A stretch of DNA of 41,326 nucleotides from an uncultured Pseudomonadota bacterium (GTDB taxonomy: Bacteria > Pseudomonadota > Alphaproteobacteria > RF32 > CAG-239): NCBI GenBank assembly GCA_949295005.1, contig CASFJL010000023.1, positions 1-41,326 on the forward strand, given 5' to 3'. The translations under genes were made by a program, and so were the position numbers. The stretch's first letter is position 1, and every line of letters starts with the position of its first letter. The notes beneath the pieces were generated by a model that was not told the origin of the DNA, made no database searches, and saw only the letters and a program-made list of their open reading frames with translations. This document shows positions 1 through 8,488 of this stretch, piece after piece.

Positions 1-63
1 GTTCGAATTTTATGTGCTTAATTTATTTCTACTTTGGTGTTTTGATTATGATATTTTTTTTAA

Positions 64-144
64 TTTTTACTCTCTGCCCCATACTTTGACGATGAACCTC
101 CCAATAAACATCTCAATGAAGAGAGATACTGGGACTATTTATAA
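64..144 (+). pseudogene. possible C-terminal gene remnant
   Basis: A short open stretch follows an in-frame TAA at 61-63 and ends with TAA at 142-144. It reads like the hydrophilic tail of a real protein, containing SAPYFDDEPPNKHLNEERYW. There is no start codon or ribosome binding site. An overlapping frame is open from base 2, so the piece may be the end of a gene broken by a frameshift. It is too short to identify and could be chance. Confidence 0.2.
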
Positions 145-320
145 TTTATCTATACTAATTTGTTTACAATTTTAGTTATACCATATTTTTAAGGTCAAGT
201 CAAATGCCCTTCAAAAAAATGGACAAAATTTGCGGATTTAAAAGTTTAAAAAGGCGTGTAAAATCAATGAGATATGAGCTTATTTTGATTTTTTATATTT
301 TTTTACTTTTTATTCATAAA
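145..320. other. AT-rich stretch without recognisable gene
   Basis: Between the possible remnant and the end of the ELM1-like gene I see only AT-rich sequence. There is no convincing start with a ribosome binding site, no tRNA and no strong terminator hairpin. The plus-strand frame that crosses 204-668 lies mostly antisense to the neighbouring gene and looks like a shadow. Confidence 0.5.
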
Positions 321-1451
321 TTATTTTCGAATCGGCATTTCTTGCGCCAAAAATCCACTCGAATGAGAAAAAGAATCCAAAACCGCATCATCATAAAAAT
401 CAAAAATATATTTGTTTTTCAACGCAATATCATACAATCTGAAACAATCGGCTCTGCTTTTATCAATATTTTGCTCTGCATAAACCGCTGTTGCAATCCC
501 CAAATTGGCAGCATCGGTCAAATAAGAAAAATCTCCGGCTGTTCCCACAAAAACACCACCGTTTTTCAAATTCAACAACAAGGCATAATAAATATATTCA
601 AAACGCATTTGCTCTTTTTCAAACTTTTCATAAAACAAACCCTGATAATATGTCTGAGCCTCATCTAAAACTTCTGTTTTTAATAATTTTTTCCGATTAT
701 AAAAAAACATATTATTTCTAAGGCAAAAATCACATATAAAATCTGTAACATCATTTGGCGTTTGTGCAGAGTTAATAAAAACCACCTGATACCCCATTTG
801 CACAAAATCAAGAGCTCTGTCTGCCATACGCAAGGCGTCTGCCGCATCAAACTTGACTTTATATTGATTGGTGTTTTCTCCCAAAACAAACATCACTGTT
901 TTTTTGTTCAAAAACTTTGCACATTCATCTGAAACATCAATTTTTTGAGCCAAAAGCTCACATTTCTGCCAATTTAACCCAAATCCCAAATTCAGAGCCA
1001 AAACAGATTTTTTTTGCAACTTTTCATTCTGATACCACAAATTTTCTTCATATTGTGACAAATATTGATGTGTAAAATTTATAAAACCAGCGTGTTGATA
1101 TTCAAAATATTTACTGCCCAAAATATATGTTTTGGGCTTTTTTTGTTTTTTTAGCGCATAATAATCCAGCACAAAAGCCAAAATTTTATCCAAACATTCA
1201 GCCTCATTGGCAACAAAATTTTGGCACAACAAATAAAACTTGTTTGGAAATATTGCCAAACCGGCAAACAACTTATCAAGCTCAGAAAACAAATTTTGCC
1301 TAAACAAGAACTCATCTTGCAAAAAAAGCGCATATTTGGGAAGACAAAAATCCAGCGTTTCAATGTTTTTGAAACAATCATCCCACTTAGATAAGGCAGA
1401 ACTATCTTCTCCTGCCCAACCGCGTCCGACAACCACCAAATTTTTTTTCAT
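321..1451 (-). CDS. ELM1-like (DUF1022) putative glycosyltransferase-fold protein
   Basis: This encodes about 376 residues from the ATG at 1451, which has an AAGG ribosome binding site eight bases upstream; an upstream TTG has less support. No signal peptide is seen. The second half has the layout of the mitochondrial-fission ELM1 family of alphaproteobacteria, which has a GT-B glycosyltransferase-like fold. A strand begins VMFVLGENTNQYK near residue 186, a second reads GYQVVFINSAQTPNDV near 220, and a late glycine-rich turn GGVFVGTAGDFSYLTDAA lies near 298, where nucleotide-sugar binding would sit. The usual GGPN motif is replaced by LGEN, so the match is distant. It stands alone. The fold is inferred from motif order and the function is unknown. 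Confidence 0.45.
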   Translation of the reverse strand: MKKNLVVVGRGWAGEDSSALSKWDDCFKNIETLDFCLPKYALFLQDEFLFRQNLFSELDKLFAGLAIFPNKFYLLCQNFVANEAECLDKILAFVLDYYALKKQKKPKTYILGSKYFEYQHAGFINFTHQYLSQYEENLWYQNEKLQKKSVLALNLGFGLNWQKCELLAQKIDVSDECAKFLNKKTVMFVLGENTNQYKVKFDAADALRMADRALDFVQMGYQVVFINSAQTPNDVTDFICDFCLRNNMFFYNRKKLLKTEVLDEAQTYYQGLFYEKFEKEQMRFEYIYYALLLNLKNGGVFVGTAGDFSYLTDAANLGIATAVYAEQNIDKSRADCFRLYDIALKNKYIFDFYDDAVLDSFSHSSGFLAQEMPIRK

Positions 1452-1544
1452 ATTATAAACCTTCAATGTTTATATATATGCCAATATATATAAATAATAT
1501 TAAATAAGGCTTAAGATTAATATTAATAAAATTTCTTCCGCATC

Positions 1545-1575
1545 TTGATAAAAAACTTTAACAGCTTATTATAAA
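1545..1575 (+). promoter_or_regulatory. candidate sigma70-type promoter of the potassium channel gene
   Basis: TTGATA at 1545-1550 and TATAAA at 1570-1575 are 19 bases apart, slightly long, and lie 23 bases before the start codon. In such AT-rich DNA this is only suggestive. Confidence 0.3.
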
Positions 1576-1597
1576 TATAAAATCAACATCACGTTAT

Positions 1598-2347
1598 ATG
1601 GATTGTAATATGCTTAATATATCATTTAACCGTTTGCAAAAAATTTTTATCAGAGATTTTAATTTATGTTTTTTTGCCAGTTTGTGTTTGCTATCTTTGC
1701 ATCCGCAAATTTTAAGCAAAATCAGCCTAGCCTCAGACATAATGTTATATTGGATTTTGCCCATCATGAGCGGATTGATCATTGGTGGTTTATTTTTGTT
1801 TTTAAACCGCAATCTGGCAAAGTTAAAATACACTCAGCGTTATTATAACAATGACAAAAAATGTTTGTTTATTGTAGCTTTTTGTTCCGGATTTATGGCT
1901 GTTTATATCTCTGTTTCTCCAATTTATACATATTTAATCAGCTCTTTTATAATCTTTTTGGCAATTATGAACATAAAAGATTTTATTGGGGAGTTAAAAA
2001 GCATTTTGTCACCAAACACATACGCCACACCAAACATAATTGGCAATTTTTTTGGTTTTTTCATCAATTTGGTTATAAGCTTTACGGTAATCAATTTATC
2101 CATCAACAGTTTGCATATATATAACAATGTGCCCCAAGCATTTGAATTTGGCAACGGAGCCGCCCATGTTATTGATGCATTTTATTTCACGGTCATCACC
2201 ATGACCACTGTTGGCTATGGAGATATCACACCTCAAACTATCATTGCCAAAGTAATGGTCTCTTTTGAATGTTTAACCAGTTATCTTCTTTTTGGTATTA
2301 TGATTGGGATTATTACAAGAGGAATAGATTTTGACAATAAATCATAA
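1598..2347 (+). CDS. potassium channel family protein (two-pore-helix ion channel domain)
   Basis: The 249-residue protein is very hydrophobic, with about four membrane segments in the first 150 residues, then a pore helix and a final membrane helix. The selectivity filter TVGYGD is at residues 204-209, preceded by YFTVITMT, which is diagnostic of K+ channels of the Ion_trans_2 family. No arginine-ladder S4 helix and no cytoplasmic RCK/TrkA-N domain is seen, so it is probably neither voltage-gated nor nucleotide-gated by the usual means. It would sit in the inner membrane and conduct K+. No ribosome binding site is obvious before ATG 1598, and the ATG at 1610 is an alternative start. Confidence 0.85.
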   Translation: MDCNMLNISFNRLQKIFIRDFNLCFFASLCLLSLHPQILSKISLASDIMLYWILPIMSGLIIGGLFLFLNRNLAKLKYTQRYYNNDKKCLFIVAFCSGFMAVYISVSPIYTYLISSFIIFLAIMNIKDFIGELKSILSPNTYATPNIIGNFFGFFINLVISFTVINLSINSLHIYNNVPQAFEFGNGAAHVIDAFYFTVITMTTVGYGDITPQTIIAKVMVSFECLTSYLLFGIMIGIITRGIDFDNKS

Positions 2348-2466
2348 AATCTGCAAAAATATTTAAATGTTTCAAATCTGTTATTAAATCATGGGGCTTT
2401 TTTTGTGCATTTATACGGGATAAAAATGCTTGCCAAATGCCCTTTTTCGTGTTCTAATAAATATAG

Positions 2467-2485
2467 GGAAAGAATATTTCTTTCC
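2467..2485 (+). promoter_or_regulatory. leader hairpin before small ORF and acetyltransferase
   Basis: GGAAAGAA at 2467-2474 and TTCTTTCC at 2478-2485 form an eight-pair stem with a three-base loop, a few bases before the ribosome binding site (AAAAGGAT, 2494-2501) of the 41-codon ORF. It could be the 5' stabilising or regulatory stem of the leader. It lacks the U-tail expected of a terminator. The rest of 2348-2507 shows no gene. Confidence 0.35.
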
Positions 2486-2507
2486 TAAAAACAAAAGGAT
2501 ATTTATT

Positions 2508-2633
2508 ATGAAAAAACATTCAAAACATATTTCAAAGAAAGGATCTCAGGCCGATTCAGCCGAGCCTCCGAAACACAATTTTTGCTTTAACTTTTCTTTT
2601 AATGAGGACTGCGTTGCTCTGAAGGAGGTGTAA
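2508..2633 (+). CDS. 41-residue small protein upstream of acetyltransferase
   Basis: ATG 2508 follows an AAAAGGAT ribosome binding site. The protein has a basic start (MKKHSKHISKKGS) and a phenylalanine- and cysteine-containing middle (HNFCFNFSFNEDC). The stop codon TAA is one base from the acetyltransferase start, and that gene's strong ribosome binding site GGAGG lies inside the last codons of this ORF, so the two are almost certainly translationally coupled. No membrane segment or known family is recognised. It could be a leader peptide or a small partner protein. Confidence 0.55.
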   Translation: MKKHSKHISKKGSQADSAEPPKHNFCFNFSFNEDCVALKEV

Positions 2634-2634
2634 G

Positions 2635-3174
2635 ATGCTTACCTTCAGATATACAATTACAGCAGACGACATTAAAAAGGTGAGAGAGATTTCCGCTTCT
2701 GCGCCCAATTTTGACGAAGATTGCGTAGATATTACCGCACATTTGGCAGATGATGCCTTATATCAGACAGAGCACCCCGAAGATGAGGATTATCCGCACG
2801 ATACCAACTTTATTTTTGCAGAAAAAGATGGTATAACTTGCGCTTATGCCTGCTATGGTGAAATTGCCGATTCTGACGGAACCTTTGAGCTCTATTGGTT
2901 GGCAACACACGCAAAATATCAAGGGCAAGGAATTGGTAGACAACTGATAAGCAAATTGGTTGAACACATCAAAGCCTTGGGCGGACGCAAACTTTACTTA
3001 AAAACAGACAGCAAGCCTGAATATAAAGCCACCCGAAAATTTTACAATTCTTGCGGCTTTACATTAGAGGCAACCTTAAAGCAATATTATGACCGTCATG
3101 ATGACTGCTGCATTTACGGCATGTGTCTTGATGATTGCGATTTGGAAAGCTTATGCTATAACGCTGCTGAATAA
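2635..3174 (+). CDS. GNAT-family N-acetyltransferase
   Basis: The 179-residue protein has the acetyl-CoA binding motif QGQGIGRQLI at residues 96-105 (consensus Q/RxxGxG/A). A beta strand (FELYWLATH) precedes it, and the usual later motif ATRKFYNSCGF follows around residue 145. The GNAT superfamily transfers an acetyl group from acetyl-CoA to an amine; the substrate cannot be told from sequence. Acidic loops rich in Asp and Glu (DEDCVD, HPEDEDYPHD) suggest a basic substrate, which is only a guess. The start is fixed by GGAGG seven bases upstream. The preceding 41-codon ORF is coupled to it and a terminator hairpin follows directly. Confidence 0.85.
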   Translation: MLTFRYTITADDIKKVREISASAPNFDEDCVDITAHLADDALYQTEHPEDEDYPHDTNFIFAEKDGITCAYACYGEIADSDGTFELYWLATHAKYQGQGIGRQLISKLVEHIKALGGRKLYLKTDSKPEYKATRKFYNSCGFTLEATLKQYYDRHDDCCIYGMCLDDCDLESLCYNAAE

Positions 3175-3184
3175 TAAAAAGATA

Positions 3185-3220
3185 AAGCCACACCTTGCAT
3201 AAAAAGTGTGGCTTTGTTTT
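3185..3220. terminator. shared bidirectional rho-independent terminator
   Basis: AAAGCCACAC (3185-3194) pairs with GTGTGGCTTT (3206-3215), followed by a T-rich run on the plus strand and preceded by A's that serve the minus strand. It lies between the convergent acetyltransferase and subtilase-like genes. Confidence 0.8.
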
Positions 3221-4583
3221 ATTTTTGCAGAGCTTCAATTAATCTTTGTGGATTTACCACAACACCAACATCAGGTAAAAAATCACCGGTTGCAAGCGCT
3301 TTTTGCCAAAATTCTTGCCCGCTCAAATTGGGTTGAACATTTTTTGCCAACAAAAACAATCCGCATTTATAAGCCTCCAAATTAGCATGATATGGGCTAA
3401 AAATATAAGATTTCAACCTATCGCTTCCGGCAACCGTATGTCTTCCGGCAGGCATACATAAAGTTTGACGCAGGCGCTTTTCATCGGGTATCCGTTGTGG
3501 ATTTTTAGAATAAAACAATTCATAATCTTCAAAATTTTCAACGTCTCCGCCGATTTTGCACCCAACGCCTTTGGCCCCATAATTTTGATAATCAAAGGGC
3601 AACCAAATACCGAGCTTTTGCGCACGTTCCGCCGCTCGCTTAAATTCTGCAGCTCCTTCTTCATCTTGAAAACATGGCGACAACAATCCGCGCAGCAGAC
3701 AGACTGCATCAATTCCGTTTTTTCCCTTTTTGATTAATTCTTCGTGCAAATCACAAATTTTATTAAGAGCAAGGGCATAATATATTTGCGCACGACCGAT
3801 TGTTCCGACCGAATAGTAATAAACATCAGCCTTGGGTGCCACGCCGCAGGTTTTGCCAACCAGCGCCGAAACCAACTGTGTGCCGCTCAAATCTCCGCCT
3901 TCAGGCAAAACATCATATTCTTCATAGCCTTTGATATTTTGATAATATTCCAAATGATTGGAAAGTTTGCGCCAATCAATCACCGCCACAGCCCGATTTT
4001 GCCCCGTTATTCCTTGCTTATGTAAATTTTTAATTCCGAGACCAAAGTTTTTGCGTTGTTCCAAAAATTCTTTCGGCATGAAATGCGGCGGAAGTTTGGA
4101 AGCATCTTTCGGCCAAATTGTTAAATCAGAATAAGTAACAAAAGAAACATCCATTTTAGACAAGTCATAAGCCGATAAATCCATATAAGATAAATCGAGC
4201 CAAGGCACGAAATCCCCAAATGGGGTTTGCATTTGAAAATTTTTGAAATCTATATGCGGATTTGAAGACATCAATTTTTGTTTGCGCGCTTCAAACATTG
4301 CCTCGCCTTTATCATCAGCATAAAAGCGCAATGGTTTTTGCATGGAGAGATTTTTACGTTCAATAAGGGCGGTTGCCAACTTGACGTCATCTGCGCTTTG
4401 CAAATCATTCCAACTGTCAAAGCCATATTCTTTGGCAATCACGTGCTGCATATTCATTAAGGATAAATCTTCTTTTTTACCAAAAACTTTTTGACAACGA
4501 AGCTTTGCCTTATTGTTTTGCGCGCGATATTCTTTTAACAAAGATTTTGCTTGAGATTTAAAAAGATCAATATATTCAATCAT
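3219..4583 (-). CDS. subtilase (S8)-like protein with degenerate active site
   Basis: This encodes about 454 residues from ATG 4583, with GGAAAGGA seven bases upstream; an upstream TTG is less likely. Residues 1-65 form a small helical domain ending in MNMQHVIAKEYGFDSWNDLQ, a motif seen at the N terminus of various bacterial proteins. From residue 181 it follows the subtilase pattern: GLGIKNLHKQGITG, then the catalytic-Asp strand AVAVIDW with D203. The second motif is DLSGTQLVSALVGKTCGVAP, where the HG(T/P) His is replaced by S233. The Ser region is blurred (KSYIFSPYHANLEAYKCG, S392 or S396), followed by the usual LLAKNVQPNLSGQEFW tail. There is no signal peptide, so it is cytosolic. It is probably an inactive or altered S8 protein. 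Confidence 0.6.
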   Translation of the reverse strand: MIEYIDLFKSQAKSLLKEYRAQNNKAKLRCQKVFGKKEDLSLMNMQHVIAKEYGFDSWNDLQSADDVKLATALIERKNLSMQKPLRFYADDKGEAMFEARKQKLMSSNPHIDFKNFQMQTPFGDFVPWLDLSYMDLSAYDLSKMDVSFVTYSDLTIWPKDASKLPPHFMPKEFLEQRKNFGLGIKNLHKQGITGQNRAVAVIDWRKLSNHLEYYQNIKGYEEYDVLPEGGDLSGTQLVSALVGKTCGVAPKADVYYYSVGTIGRAQIYYALALNKICDLHEELIKKGKNGIDAVCLLRGLLSPCFQDEEGAAEFKRAAERAQKLGIWLPFDYQNYGAKGVGCKIGGDVENFEDYELFYSKNPQRIPDEKRLRQTLCMPAGRHTVAGSDRLKSYIFSPYHANLEAYKCGLFLLAKNVQPNLSGQEFWQKALATGDFLPDVGVVVNPQRLIEALQK

Positions 4584-4770
4584 GACAATTCCTTTCCGCA
4601 ACTCATCATTAACCTGTTCGATGGGTATAAATAAGTTGTTTAGAGAAATTATAAAAAAACAAATAAAAAAAGCGGCAATGAAAAACTTTGGCGAACATTC
4701 CGAGCGCTTGCCCCACTCATAAAAATAAGGATAGCACTTTTTCTTTGCCTGTCAAGAAAGATCACAAAAA

Positions 4771-4800
4771 AAACCCTTCCTAAAGTCACCCCTAGGAAGG
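4771..4800 (-). terminator. rho-independent terminator of aspS
   Basis: CCTTCCTA (4775-4782) pairs with TAGGAAGG (4793-4800). Read on the minus strand it is followed by eight T's. It lies 17 bases after the aspS stop codon. The remaining gap, 4584-4770, holds no gene I can support. Confidence 0.85.
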
Positions 4801-4817
4801 ATTTTCTTTTTTATCTA

Positions 4818-6590
4818 CTATTTCTTTTCTTCAACCGGAACCACGTTAATATGCAGTTCTTTGAGTTGTTGCTCGGTTACAAAGTTCGGGGCTTGCATCA
4901 TCAAGTCTTGCGCCTTACCGTTCAATGGGAACAAAATCACGTCACGGATAATCGGCTCATCCAAGAGCAACATAACCAAACGGTCAACACCATAAGCAGA
5001 ACCGGCGTGCGGAGGAGCGCCAAACTTAAACGCACTAATCATACCGCCGAACTTGTTATCAACCACGCTGTTGTCATAACCGGCTATTTCAAAAGCTTTG
5101 TACATAATATCCGGCTCATGGTTGCGTACGGCACCTGACAAAAGCTCAACGCCGTTACAAACAAAGTCATATTGATAAGCCAAAATATCCAACGGATTTT
5201 TGTTCAACAAAGCATCCATTCCACCCTGCGGCATAGAGAACGGGTTATGAGAAAATTCAACCGCACCGGTTTCTTCATTTTCTTCATAGAACGGAAAATC
5301 AACAATCCAGCACATTTTGAAAGAATTTTCATCAACCAAGCCTAACTCTTCGCCAACCTTGTTGCGCAAACGACCGCTGAATTTATCAAACTTCATACCT
5401 TTGCCAACCATAAAGATAACGGCATCACCGTCTTTAACGCCATAGTTTGCTTTGAGTTCGTTCAATTTTTCTTCACTCAAGAGTTTGGCAATACCTTTGG
5501 CTCCGGCTGAGGCAAAAGCCACATAAGCAATACCGCCCATGCCTTCTTCTTTAGCATAAACATCGAGCTTATCAAAGAAAGAACGCGGTTTTTCGGCAAT
5601 ACCTTCAACCACCATGGCTTTAACGGTTTTGCCTTCTTTAACCAAACCGTCATAAACACCAAAGCCGCTGTTGCCGAAGAATGACGTTGCATCTTGCAAG
5701 ATGAGCGGGTTACGCAAATCTGGTTTATCTGAACCATATTTAGCCATAGCTTCACGGAACGGAATATGGACAAACGGTGCTTGGTCAACTTTTTTGCCAT
5801 TGGCAAATTCATTAAAAATCGTGCCCAAAGTATGCTCAATAACCTTGAACACATCTTCTTGAGTAGCAAAACTCATTTCCATATCCATTTGGTAGAACTC
5901 ACCCGGAGAACGGTCGGCACGTGGGTCTTCATCACGGAAACACGGTGCAATTTGGAAATATTTATCAAAGCCTGATACCATCAACAATTGTTTGAATTGT
6001 TGCGGAGCTTGTGGCAAAGCGTAGAACTTTCCGGGATTCAAACGAGAAGGAACCAAAAAGTCACGTGCACCTTCCGGAGAAGAAGCCGTCAAAATCGGAG
6101 TTTGATATTCGGTAAAACCTTGCTCACGCATCAATTCGCGAGAGCGTTGAATAACGGCAGAACGGAGCAAAATATTTTTGTGAATACGGTCTTTGCGCAA
6201 ATCAAGAAAACGATATTTCAAGCGCAACTCTTCCGGAGCGTCATCTTCAATAGCAATTTGGAAAGGCAAAACCTCTGCCTGAGAATGGATTTCTAAAGCA
6301 CTGACAACAATTTCAATATCACCGGTGGGCATATTTTTGTTCACGCTTTCACGTGCAATCACTTTTCCGGTAATACCGATAACCGATTCGGGACGAATGG
6401 ATTGGATTGTTTCAAACAAATCGGAATGACTATCAAACACACATTGAGTAATTCCGTAATGATCTCGCAAATCCACAAAGCACAAGTTTCCGAGATTACG
6501 TTTGCGGTGAACCCAACCGGCGAGTTTCACCTCTTTATTAATATCTGCGGCACGAAGTTCACCACAGGTGTGTGTACGATAGCAATTCAT
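4818..6590 (-). CDS. aspS: aspartyl-tRNA synthetase
   Basis: The 590-residue class II synthetase charges tRNA with aspartate. It has an N-terminal OB-fold anticodon-binding domain ([14 protein letters not shown]), catalytic motif 2 ([20 protein letters not shown]) and motif 3 ([13 protein letters not shown]). The extra GAD domain of bacterial AspRS lies between them, at about residues 290-420. Length is normal. In the OB-fold the residue after GWV is His28. In the Pseudomonas enzyme the equivalent His31 marks non-discriminating AspRS, which also makes Asp-tRNA-Asn for the GatCAB amidotransferase; this is an inference here. The start is supported by AGAGG nine bases upstream. It is a single-gene unit with its own terminator. 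Confidence 0.97.
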   Translation of the reverse strand: MNCYRTHTCGELRAADINKEVKLAGWVHRKRNLGNLCFVDLRDHYGITQCVFDSHSDLFETIQSIRPESVIGITGKVIARESVNKNMPTGDIEIVVSALEIHSQAEVLPFQIAIEDDAPEELRLKYRFLDLRKDRIHKNILLRSAVIQRSRELMREQGFTEYQTPILTASSPEGARDFLVPSRLNPGKFYALPQAPQQFKQLLMVSGFDKYFQIAPCFRDEDPRADRSPGEFYQMDMEMSFATQEDVFKVIEHTLGTIFNEFANGKKVDQAPFVHIPFREAMAKYGSDKPDLRNPLILQDATSFFGNSGFGVYDGLVKEGKTVKAMVVEGIAEKPRSFFDKLDVYAKEEGMGGIAYVAFASAGAKGIAKLLSEEKLNELKANYGVKDGDAVIFMVGKGMKFDKFSGRLRNKVGEELGLVDENSFKMCWIVDFPFYEENEETGAVEFSHNPFSMPQGGMDALLNKNPLDILAYQYDFVCNGVELLSGAVRNHEPDIMYKAFEIAGYDNSVVDNKFGGMISAFKFGAPPHAGSAYGVDRLVMLLLDEPIIRDVILFPLNGKAQDLMMQAPNFVTEQQLKELHINVVPVEEKK

Positions 6591-6674
6591 ATCTAAAAAC
6601 CTCTTATATTATTTTTTTATATCGGAGTATATTTTTAGACCGAATGTACATGAAAAGCAACTAAATTTAACAAA

Positions 6675-6709
6675 AAAAATACGCTAAATAAATTATTCAG
6701 CGTATTTTT
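6675..6709 (-). terminator. rho-independent terminator
   Basis: AAAAATACGCT (6675-6685) pairs with AGCGTATTTTT (6699-6709). On the minus strand a run of T's follows. It lies just after the stop of the interrupted gene at 6715-7020. Confidence 0.75.
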
Positions 6710-6714
6710 TAGAT

Positions 6715-7020
6715 TTAATCTGCAAGGCCCTTCCCTTTTCCTAACAAACTTTTCTTCAAAAGACTGTTATATTTTGCCATAGAAACTCTTGCCTGATATG
6801 CTTCATGAACATCATATTTATCAACTTGTTGAGATAATTTATGATTAATTTTTATCAAATCAGACATCGTTTTCAAAGGTGCGGGAACTTTATGTTGAAC
6901 CAACTATCTTTTTGCAAATTGCAACTCTGCCAAAAATTGAGCCTCAAAACCGTAAAAAGACTTATGATACGGAGTCTCCAATTTTTCTTTTTGTGTTACA
7001 ATATTTCCAATCTCACGCAT
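6715..7020 (-). pseudogene. small gene interrupted by an in-frame TAG
   Basis: One frame reads as a coherent helical protein on both sides of a single TAG at 6904-6906. Upstream, from ATG 7020, are 38 codons ending FYGFEAQFLAELQFAKR. Downstream are 62 codons starting LVQHKVPAPLKTMSDLIK, also basic and helical. The downstream part alone would need a TTG start with no ribosome binding site. Together they would give about 100 residues, and a good terminator follows. The frame stays open upstream to about 7104 through a poly-A tract. The likely reading is a nonsense mutation or a sequencing error. I do not recognise the family. Confidence 0.5.
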
Positions 7021-7091
7021 CACATTCAGGCTCAACACAACATCTTTTTGTCTATTTTTTTTGCAAAAAAAAAAAAGATTATTTACAAAAA

Positions 7092-7127
7092 AAAGCGTTG
7101 TTTGTCATCACGACAAATCAACGCTTT
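7092..7127 (-). terminator. rho-independent terminator
   Basis: AAAGCGTTG-TTTGTC (7092-7106) pairs with GACAAA-T-CAACGCTTT (7112-7127), a 15-pair stem with one bulged base. A T-run follows on the minus strand. It ends the transcript of the 85-codon gene. Confidence 0.85.
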
Positions 7128-7150
7128 CAATTTTCATAGCTAGATATATC

Positions 7151-7408
7151 TTATACAACTTTGTAGCCATCTTTTGCCGTTACAAACTTGCGCTGACGGT
7201 TAGCAAGATTGACAATCCAACCAGTTTCTCCGTTGCAAACAGCATCAACAGCTTCAAGCTGTGTTTTTTTGTTACCGTGAATGACTGAGCGAACACCGTA
7301 AGTAGCCTCTTTCATATAGATATTACGTGGTTCAGCATATTTGCGGAATTTCTCTAAACCAGCTTGATTTGCATCTACCATTGTGAGGTTTGTTTGTTTC
7401 TTTGCCAT
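7151..7408 (-). CDS. hypothetical 85-residue protein
   Basis: From ATG 7408 the product is a small basic soluble protein (MAKKQTNLTMVDANQAG at its start, NRQRKFVTAKDGYKVV at its end). No membrane segment or known motif is seen. The frame stays open further upstream to a GTG at 7558, but that part encodes an Ile/Phe-rich stretch of the kind made by AT-rich spacer DNA, so I prefer the shorter form. A TTGACA hexamer lies on the minus strand in the spacer (7526-7531), but no good -10 follows at the right distance. A strong terminator follows the gene. The function is unknown. Confidence 0.5.
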   Translation of the reverse strand: MAKKQTNLTMVDANQAGLEKFRKYAEPRNIYMKEATYGVRSVIHGNKKTQLEAVDAVCNGETGWIVNLANRQRKFVTAKDGYKVV

Positions 7409-7551
7409 AGTATTAAGTTTATCTCTAGAAAAATCTAAAGAATGGACGCTCCTACCGCCCTTAATGGTTAATAATATAAAAATACTTATCGCATAAATAC
7501 AAATTAAACAGATAAAAAAATAAATGTCAACAAAAAATTTGACAAAATTTT

Positions 7552-8136
7552 TTACCACTCAATAATGCCGGAAAATTTGTGTGCTTTCTTCCAATCAAGA
7601 AGTTGCTCAAGAGTTTGAATATTGTCTTGCATCACGGCTTTGTAATATTCCATACCACTGATTTTTATATCATCAGGTGTTTCAAACTTAAGTCTTAATA
7701 TGGTTTCTTTTTGCGCATCGGTCATTTGTGTTTTGATTTCCTCGGCAATTTTTTCAAAATGTCCGTCATATTTTGAACCTTGTTTAATTTGAATGATGTC
7801 AATTTGCCAAACCTGATTATCAGAATCTGCACAAGCAAGATGCCACTCAAAACATTCTTCTTCTGTTTGGGCTGAATTTATAAACTGACAAGATTGAGCG
7901 TTCAAATTTTCAGCAATTTGAGCAATCACATCAAAGCTATGTCCGAGTTTGAGTTCCGGCGTGTATATATGAAAATCAATATCCAAGTGTTTGGCCAAAA
8001 CACCTATTTTTAATGAGCCAACCAAATTGACTTTGGCACCAAGGCTTTCAAAAAGCGGAACAAGGCGGGATTTTCTTACCACTTCCCATGCGCGTTTTTG
8101 ATTTTCTTGAGATTTTTCTATATAATTTTCAGTCAT
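7552..8136 (-). CDS. nucleotidyltransferase-fold protein
   Basis: The 194-residue protein shows the minimal signature of the DNA polymerase beta-like nucleotidyltransferase superfamily. The helix-turn GS motif (NLVGSLKIG) is at G40-S41, the paired metal-binding acids are in HLDIDFHIY (D52 and D54), and a third acid is in VWQIDII (D113). Such enzymes move an NMP to a small molecule, RNA or protein; the target is not evident here. Only the catalytic domain and a helical tail (ending in WKKAHKFSGIIEW) are present. It lies eight bases downstream of a lipoprotein gene, probably in one transcript with it. The active-site pattern is clear but the specific family is not. Confidence 0.6.
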   Translation of the reverse strand: MTENYIEKSQENQKRAWEVVRKSRLVPLFESLGAKVNLVGSLKIGVLAKHLDIDFHIYTPELKLGHSFDVIAQIAENLNAQSCQFINSAQTEEECFEWHLACADSDNQVWQIDIIQIKQGSKYDGHFEKIAEEIKTQMTDAQKETILRLKFETPDDIKISGMEYYKAVMQDNIQTLEQLLDWKKAHKFSGIIEW

Positions 8137-8144
8137 TTGGTCTT

Positions 8145-8477
8145 TTATCCTTTGTTTATCGGCAAAAGGTTGATGATTTTTTCAAGCTCATAGCCTCCGT
8201 CATATTCGGCACCAAATCCGTCTTTGAGTTTGCCAATATCTTTAACCTCTAAACAAGCCCGAACAGGTTGAGAGTTTGGAACTTTATGCCCAATGATTTT
8301 TTGATAAGCCGGCATCAATGTTTGAGATTTATCAATCACCCAATACTCTTTATTATCTGCTTCATTAGTAAAAGAGCGAACCTCGTGTCCCATACGCAGT
8401 GTTCCGCAAACTTGTTTATTCTCAGAACAAGAACACAAAAAAACCCAAGCTATAAATGCAAAAAAGATTCTATTCAT
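8145..8477 (-). CDS. small putative lipoprotein
   Basis: The 110-residue protein starts with a short basic end (MNR), a hydrophobic stretch (IFFAFIAWVFL) and a lipobox-like LCSC with the modified Cys near residue 17. It should therefore be an envelope lipoprotein. The mature part (about 93 residues) contains two further cysteines (C24 and C74) and no known motif. Its start overlaps the out-of-frame tail of the broken gene upstream, and the nucleotidyltransferase gene follows after eight bases. Confidence 0.6.
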   Translation of the reverse strand: MNRIFFAFIAWVFLCSCSENKQVCGTLRMGHEVRSFTNEADNKEYWVIDKSQTLMPAYQKIIGHKVPNSQPVRACLEVKDIGKLKDGFGAEYDGGYELEKIINLLPINKG

Positions 8478-8488
8478 ATTTATCCACT

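Noticed and set aside
1..30. GTTCGAAT at the window start as a tRNA T-loop
   Set aside because: The base after TTCGAAT is T rather than the required C of the T-stem, and the following bases give no acceptor stem or CCA.
3465..4025. Plus-strand ORFs of about 90 codons opposite the subtilase-like gene
   Set aside because: They are antisense to a clear coding frame, without ribosome binding sites or protein-like composition.
7409..7558. Hydrophobic N-terminal extension of the 85-residue protein
   Set aside because: It needs a GTG start overlapping the upstream gene, and the residues are the Ile/Phe/Lys mix made by AT-rich spacer.
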